A stretch of 64,000 nt of DNA from Bacteroidota bacterium (lineage in GTDB: Bacteria; Bacteroidota; Bacteroidia; Palsa-965), in assembly GCA_006218065.1 (NCBI GenBank), contig VBWE01000020.1:1-64000 (forward strand). The letters are read 5' to 3'. A model generated the notes under the pieces. That model was not told the origin of the DNA, searched no databases, and was given only the letters and a program-made list of their open reading frames with translations. Below, piece after piece: positions 60,516-64,000 of the stretch. The number at the start of each line of letters is the position of its first letter. Positions within the stretch are counted from its first letter, which is position 1. A program made the position numbers and the translations under genes.

Positions 60516-60803
60516 ATGGGCGAACGTTCCATAAAAGTGGTCATTGCCGGACGTACTTACCCGATCAAGGTAAGCGAGAAGGAGGAATCCTTCGTTGCCG
60601 AAGCGGTCAGCCGCATCAATGAGAAGGTTAAAGCGCTGGAGGCCGCTTATTCCGTTAAGGATAAGCAGGATCTCCTGGCTATGGCCGCACTTCAGTTCGC
60701 CACGCAATACCTCGAAACCCGGACCAAAGTAGTGGAGGGCCATGAGGACCTGGAAGAAGAACTGGCCGGTATCGATCAGTTGCTTTCCGGAAAACTCGCG
60801 TAA
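60516..60803 (+). CDS. zapA: Cell division protein ZapA
   Basis: A 95-aa protein with the ZapA globular head (IKVVIAGRTYPIKVSEKEES) and coiled-coil tail (AVSRINEKVKALEAAYSVKDKQDLLAMAALQFA). ZapA cross-links FtsZ filaments at the division ring. It is preceded by the coiled-coil gene and followed by two hairpins and rny. Confidence 0.9.
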   Translation: MGERSIKVVIAGRTYPIKVSEKEESFVAEAVSRINEKVKALEAAYSVKDKQDLLAMAALQFATQYLETRTKVVEGHEDLEEELAGIDQLLSGKLA

Positions 60804-60856
60804 TGCTTTCGGTCTGCCCGTTTTCCGGGCAGGTCGCTCAAGGTTAAAAAAACATT

Positions 60857-60896
60857 TCCCGCATCCTCTTCTATCCGGAGATCGTGCGGGATTTTT
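60857..60896 (+). terminator. Terminator between zapA and rny
   Basis: TCCCGCA pairs with TGCGGGA, followed by T5. A second hairpin (CTGCCCG/CGGGCAG, 60814-60832) lies just upstream. Confidence 0.75.
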
Positions 60897-60940
60897 ATTA
60901 ACCAGGATTCAGTTAAACATAATCAAACACCCATAAAGTT

Positions 60941-62494
60941 ATGCCCGATTATTTGATTTACGTGGTAGGAGGCGGGGCTTTGCTTGTAGGGGCTTTAGTC
61001 GGAATGCTGATCAGCTCCGGCATGATGCGCAAAAAAGTGCTGCGCCAGGCCGATGAAAAGCTGAAAAAAGCCGAAGCCGACGGTGAAGCCATCAAAAAGG
61101 AAAAAATGCTCCAGGCCAAGGAGAAATTCCTGCAGCTTAAATCCGAACACGAAAAAGAGGTCAACGAAAAAAACAAGAACATCAACCAGGCCGAAAGCCG
61201 CATCAAACAGAAAGAACAGTCGCTCAACCAGAAACTGGAAGAGTACCAGCGCAGGGACAAGGATGTTGAAAACCAGCGCAGGAGCCTCGAGCACCAGCTC
61301 GAACTGGCCGCCAAGAAGCAGGAAGACCTCGACAAAATGCACCGCAAACAGGTGGAGCAGCTCGAAACCGTAGCCGGCATGTCAGCCGACGCCGCCCGGG
61401 CCCAGCTCGTGGAATCGCTCAAAGGCGAAGCCCGCACCGAAGCCATGGCTTTTGTAAAGGAAGTGATGGACGAGGCGAAAATGAACGCCAACAAGGAAGC
61501 CAAGAAGATCGTCATCCAGACCATCCAGCGAGTAGCCACCGAGCACGCCGTGGAAAACTCGGTTTCCGTATTCCACATCGAGAACGATGAAATGAAAGGC
61601 CGGATCATCGGTCGTGAAGGACGGAATATCCGCGCGCTCGAAGCCGCTACAGGCATCGAGATCATCGTGGACGATACCCCGGAAGCGATCATCCTTTCCG
61701 GTTTCGATCCCGTGCGCCGCGAAATTGCGCGGCTGGCGCTGCACCAGCTGGTTACCGACGGACGTATTCACCCGGCGCGTATCGAAGAAGTGGTGGAAAA
61801 AATCAAGAAACAGGTGGAGGAAGAAATCGCCGAAGTGGGCAAACGTACCTGCATCGACCTCGGTATTCACAACCTGCACCCGGAACTGATGCGGATGGTG
61901 GGCCGGATGAAATACCGCTCGTCGTACGGACAGAACCTGCTCCAGCACTCGCGCGAAGTCGCTAATCTCTGCGCCATCATGGCTGCCGAACTCGGTCTTA
62001 ACGTAAAAGCCGCCAAGCGCGCAGGCCTCCTGCACGATATCGGCAAAGTGCCCGACGACGAACCGGAATTGCCGCACGCCATCCTCGGCATGAAACTCGC
62101 TGAGAAATGCAAAGAGAAACCCGACGTGTGCAATGCCATCGGCGCACACCACGACGAAATTGAAATGAACTCGATGATCTCGCCCATCGTGCAGGTATGC
62201 GACGCCATTTCCGGCGCACGTCCCGGCGCACGCCGCGAAATCGTGGAGCAGTATATCAAACGTCTCAAGGACCTCGAAGCCCTCGCGCTTTCATATCCCG
62301 GCGTGGATAAAACCTATGCTATCCAGGCCGGCCGCGAACTGCGCGTGATCGTAGCCAGCGAAAAAGTGACGGATAAAGACGCCGAAAAACTCGCTATCGA
62401 TATTTCGACGCGCATCCAGAACGAAATGACCTATCCCGGCCAGGTAAAAGTGACCGTGATCCGCGAAACCCGCGCTGTGGGAATTGCGAAGTAA
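60941..62494 (+). CDS. rny: Ribonuclease Y
   Basis: A 517-aa protein of typical length. It has an N-terminal membrane helix ([20 protein letters not shown]), a long coiled coil (residues about 25-185), a KH domain ([28 protein letters not shown]) and an HD domain ([22 protein letters not shown] and HHDEIEMNS). It is the membrane-bound endoribonuclease that starts mRNA decay. Confidence 0.97.
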   Translation: MPDYLIYVVGGGALLVGALVGMLISSGMMRKKVLRQADEKLKKAEADGEAIKKEKMLQAKEKFLQLKSEHEKEVNEKNKNINQAESRIKQKEQSLNQKLEEYQRRDKDVENQRRSLEHQLELAAKKQEDLDKMHRKQVEQLETVAGMSADAARAQLVESLKGEARTEAMAFVKEVMDEAKMNANKEAKKIVIQTIQRVATEHAVENSVSVFHIENDEMKGRIIGREGRNIRALEAATGIEIIVDDTPEAIILSGFDPVRREIARLALHQLVTDGRIHPARIEEVVEKIKKQVEEEIAEVGKRTCIDLGIHNLHPELMRMVGRMKYRSSYGQNLLQHSREVANLCAIMAAELGLNVKAAKRAGLLHDIGKVPDDEPELPHAILGMKLAEKCKEKPDVCNAIGAHHDEIEMNSMISPIVQVCDAISGARPGARREIVEQYIKRLKDLEALALSYPGVDKTYAIQAGRELRVIVASEKVTDKDAEKLAIDISTRIQNEMTYPGQVKVTVIRETRAVGIAK

Positions 62495-62521
62495 CGATTG
62501 AAGCAGAAGTTCATACAAAAC

Positions 62522-62631
62522 GAAAGATCGCGGGAAACTGCGGTCTTTTGTTTTATTGCCGATTTTGGATTGGCGATTTTCGATTGCGCACGACCAGCCG
62601 CACCGGGAAATTGCCAATCCAAAATCGGCAA
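62522..62631. repeat. Terminator hairpin followed by an iterated inverted repeat
   Basis: AAAGATCGC pairs with GCGGTCTTT (62522-62548) as a probable rny terminator. Then TTGCCGATTTTGGATTGGCG (62556 onward) is matched in inverse by TTGCCAATCCAAAATCGGCA (62611-62630) with one mismatch. No coding capacity is seen. Confidence 0.75.
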
Positions 62632-62665
62632 TCAGTAAGAAGGCTACTCCGCAGGAGTTTTAAAC

Positions 62666-62673
62666 TAACTTTG
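62666..62673 (+). promoter_or_regulatory. -7 box TAACTTTG before the flippase gene
   Basis: Matches TAnnTTTG and ends 6 nt before the GTG start. A -33 TTG is not clear. Confidence 0.5.
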
Positions 62674-62679
62674 TAAACC

Positions 62680-63942
62680 GTGTTCGACCGGCTTTTCCGT
62701 TCCGATTTCGCCAAGAACCTCGCCACGCTGGTTTCCGCAACCGTGGCGGCGCAGGTTATCAGCTTCCTCTTCAACATGCTGCTGGCGCGTTTGTACACGC
62801 CGGAACAATTCGGGATCTTATCGGTTTTCGTTTCCCTCGTCGGACTGGTCGCCGTGTTTTCCTGTTTCAAATTCGACGTGGCCCTGGTCGCCGCGAAATC
62901 GGACGAAGACGCGGAGAAGCTGCTGGCGCTGGGTTTCCGCATCAACTTCATCGTTTCATTTGGCGCGCTGGTACTCGTGGCGGCGAATTACCTGCTCGGC
63001 GCAAACGGCATGTACGCCGGCGAAAAAGTGTACGACTGGCTCTGGTTTATTCCGCCCGCCGTTTTCCTCGTAACCGCTTCTCAACTGCTGTGGATGTGGA
63101 ACGTGCGCGGAAAAAAATTCAAAAATATTTCCTGGGTACGCATCGGTGAAGCGCTGGTGAACGGCGGGCTCGCCGCGGCGGTTTTCGGGATCGGCGCCTG
63201 GGGACTGCTGGCCGGCACCCTGGCTTCACAGGCGCTGGCGGTTCTGCTTTTGTTTTTTATCGTGCTGCGCGCGGGAAATGTGCGGATGAGCGGTTTCAGC
63301 AAAACACAGCTTGCCGAAACGTTCCGCAACTACAAAGAATTTCCGCGCGTGAACATCCTGCAGGGATTCCTCGACATTTTCCAGCTCAGCCTGATCGTGA
63401 TCTTTACGCAGCATTTTTATGGCGATGCCGTAGCCGGGCTTTACGGACAATGCATGCGCGTGCTGCAGGTGCCCATGCGCCTGATCGTGCTGCCGGTGGC
63501 GCATGTGTATTTTTCGGAAGCGTCGGAACGTTTCCGCAGCGGCGGCGATCTGTACGGGCTCACGAAAAAAACGGCGCTGCGGACGGCGTTGTTCGCTTTG
63601 CCTGTAACGCTGGCTTTGCTGGCCGCGGGACCGGAACTTTTTGCGCTCGTCTTCGGGGAAAAATGGCGCGAAGCAGGCGTGTATGCGCAACTGCTTTCAG
63701 TGTGGATACTCGTGGACCTCGCACGCGCGCCGGTGCAGCAGGTGGCTTCGGTGGTCGGAAAACAGAAATGGATACTGCTCGTTTCGACAGGCGGATCGGT
63801 TTTGCTCACGGGTTTTCTTTTCGCCGGTTACCTGGCGGATTTGTCCGCGCGCTGGATATTTGCGGGAATCGGCGCATCACAGGCTTTGGTCGCGCTGGTT
63901 TTGGTATTTTTATCGCTGCGACTTTCAAAAATTAAACAATGA
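62680..63942 (+). CDS. Polysaccharide flippase (Wzx/MATE-like)
   Basis: A 420-aa protein with about twelve membrane helices. The opening FAKNLATLVSATVAAQVISF and LLARLYTPEQFGILSVFVSL are typical of O-antigen/polysaccharide exporters, as is RVNILQGFLDIFQLSLI. It flips lipid-linked glycan units across the inner membrane. Start is GTG, directly after a promoter box. Its stop overlaps the next possible ATG (ATGA). Confidence 0.9.
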   Translation: MFDRLFRSDFAKNLATLVSATVAAQVISFLFNMLLARLYTPEQFGILSVFVSLVGLVAVFSCFKFDVALVAAKSDEDAEKLLALGFRINFIVSFGALVLVAANYLLGANGMYAGEKVYDWLWFIPPAVFLVTASQLLWMWNVRGKKFKNISWVRIGEALVNGGLAAAVFGIGAWGLLAGTLASQALAVLLLFFIVLRAGNVRMSGFSKTQLAETFRNYKEFPRVNILQGFLDIFQLSLIVIFTQHFYGDAVAGLYGQCMRVLQVPMRLIVLPVAHVYFSEASERFRSGGDLYGLTKKTALRTALFALPVTLALLAAGPELFALVFGEKWREAGVYAQLLSVWILVDLARAPVQQVASVVGKQKWILLVSTGGSVLLTGFLFAGYLADLSARWIFAGIGASQALVALVLVFLSLRLSKIKQ

Positions 63943-64000
63943 ACCAATTTGAAAATTTGAAAATGATATCTCTGCCCGATCAAGTATGGGCATTTTCTCA
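63939..64000 (+). CDS. Possible start of a next gene (partial)
   Basis: An ATG overlaps the flippase stop (ATGA) and the frame stays open for 20 codons to the window edge (MNQFENLKMISLPDQVWAF). However, CAATTTGAAAATTTGAAAAT at its start looks like an iterated-word repeat, so this could be intergenic. Confidence 0.4.
   Translation, partial: MNQFENLKMISLPDQVWAFS

Noticed and set aside
60804-60940. 6S RNA next to zapA
   Set aside because: The gap is only 137 nt and holds two separate terminator-like hairpins, not a long 6S-type stem with a central bubble.

Overview
The window comes from a member of the Bacteroidota with roughly balanced GC. The sequence-based reasons are type IX secretion (T9SS) sorting domains of both kinds on six gene products, a PorP/SprF-family protein, a CarboxypepD_reg/TonB-dependent receptor, a CrtYcd-type lycopene cyclase with CrtZ and CruF, a one-component sensor with propeller, Y_Y_Y and LytTR domains, and many TAnnTTTG (-7) promoter boxes. 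A class cannot be fixed from sequence reading alone; the carotenoid and T9SS content fits Chitinophagia-, Saprospiria- or Flavobacteriia-like lineages.

Layout. 1-7.3 kb: a DUF4331 gene tail, a second DUF4331 gene broken by a frameshift before its T9SS tail, a TPR membrane protein, a HupE/UreJ-like membrane protein, a small exported protein and a TonB-dependent receptor, all on +. 7.2-10.5 kb (-): a carotenoid block (cruF, unknown membrane protein, crtZ, crtYcd) behind an EamA exporter. 10.8-17.5 kb: aldehyde dehydrogenase, AraC regulator, a T9SS type B cargo, a secreted protein with a possible caspase-like His/Cys pair, a methyltransferase and a VanX-like lipoprotein. 17.7-23.9 kb (-): PorP/SprF with its type B partner, and a 1203-aa T9SS cargo. 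24-36 kb: MORN-like protein, nth, tRNA-Asp, 3-hydroxyacyl-CoA dehydrogenase, polyprenyl sugar transferase, Gfo/Idh/MocA oxidoreductase, pcm, an abundant outer membrane protein, smpB, two tRNA-Leu, GH114-like and NlpC/P60 proteins. 36-43.5 kb: lipid kinase, glycosyltransferase and LpxH-like genes (-), then hsp20 and surE-(small membrane gene)-lpxB-spoIID (+). 43.5-50.5 kb (-): two T9SS cargos, one with an S74 self-cleaving chaperone, and the transmembrane LytTR regulator. 50.5-56.7 kb (-): a putative exopolysaccharide synthesis and export locus. 57-64 kb: a YCII lipoprotein, a gluzincin-like protein, an internally duplicated secreted protein, a coiled-coil gene with zapA, rny, and a polysaccharide flippase.

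The most interesting candidate system is 50568-56746. It holds a processive family 2 glycosyltransferase, a HlyD-like adaptor, a TolC-like protein fused to a glycoside-hydrolase-like barrel, and a cytoplasmic protein with zinc ribbons and a degenerate GGDEF-like domain. This looks like a synthase-dependent polysaccharide secretion machine with an unusual outer membrane fusion and a putative non-enzymatic regulator.

A second theme is non-coding. Many of the longer intergenic gaps carry an inverted repeat, and several belong to families with more than one copy in the window: a CACCCTGAGCGGCAGTCGAA palindrome at three sites, a 130-bp element at two, a 21-bp word at two, and iterated-word inverted repeats. 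A third theme is that several start codons lie only 3-9 nt downstream of a TAnnTTTG box, which suggests leaderless or near-leaderless mRNAs.
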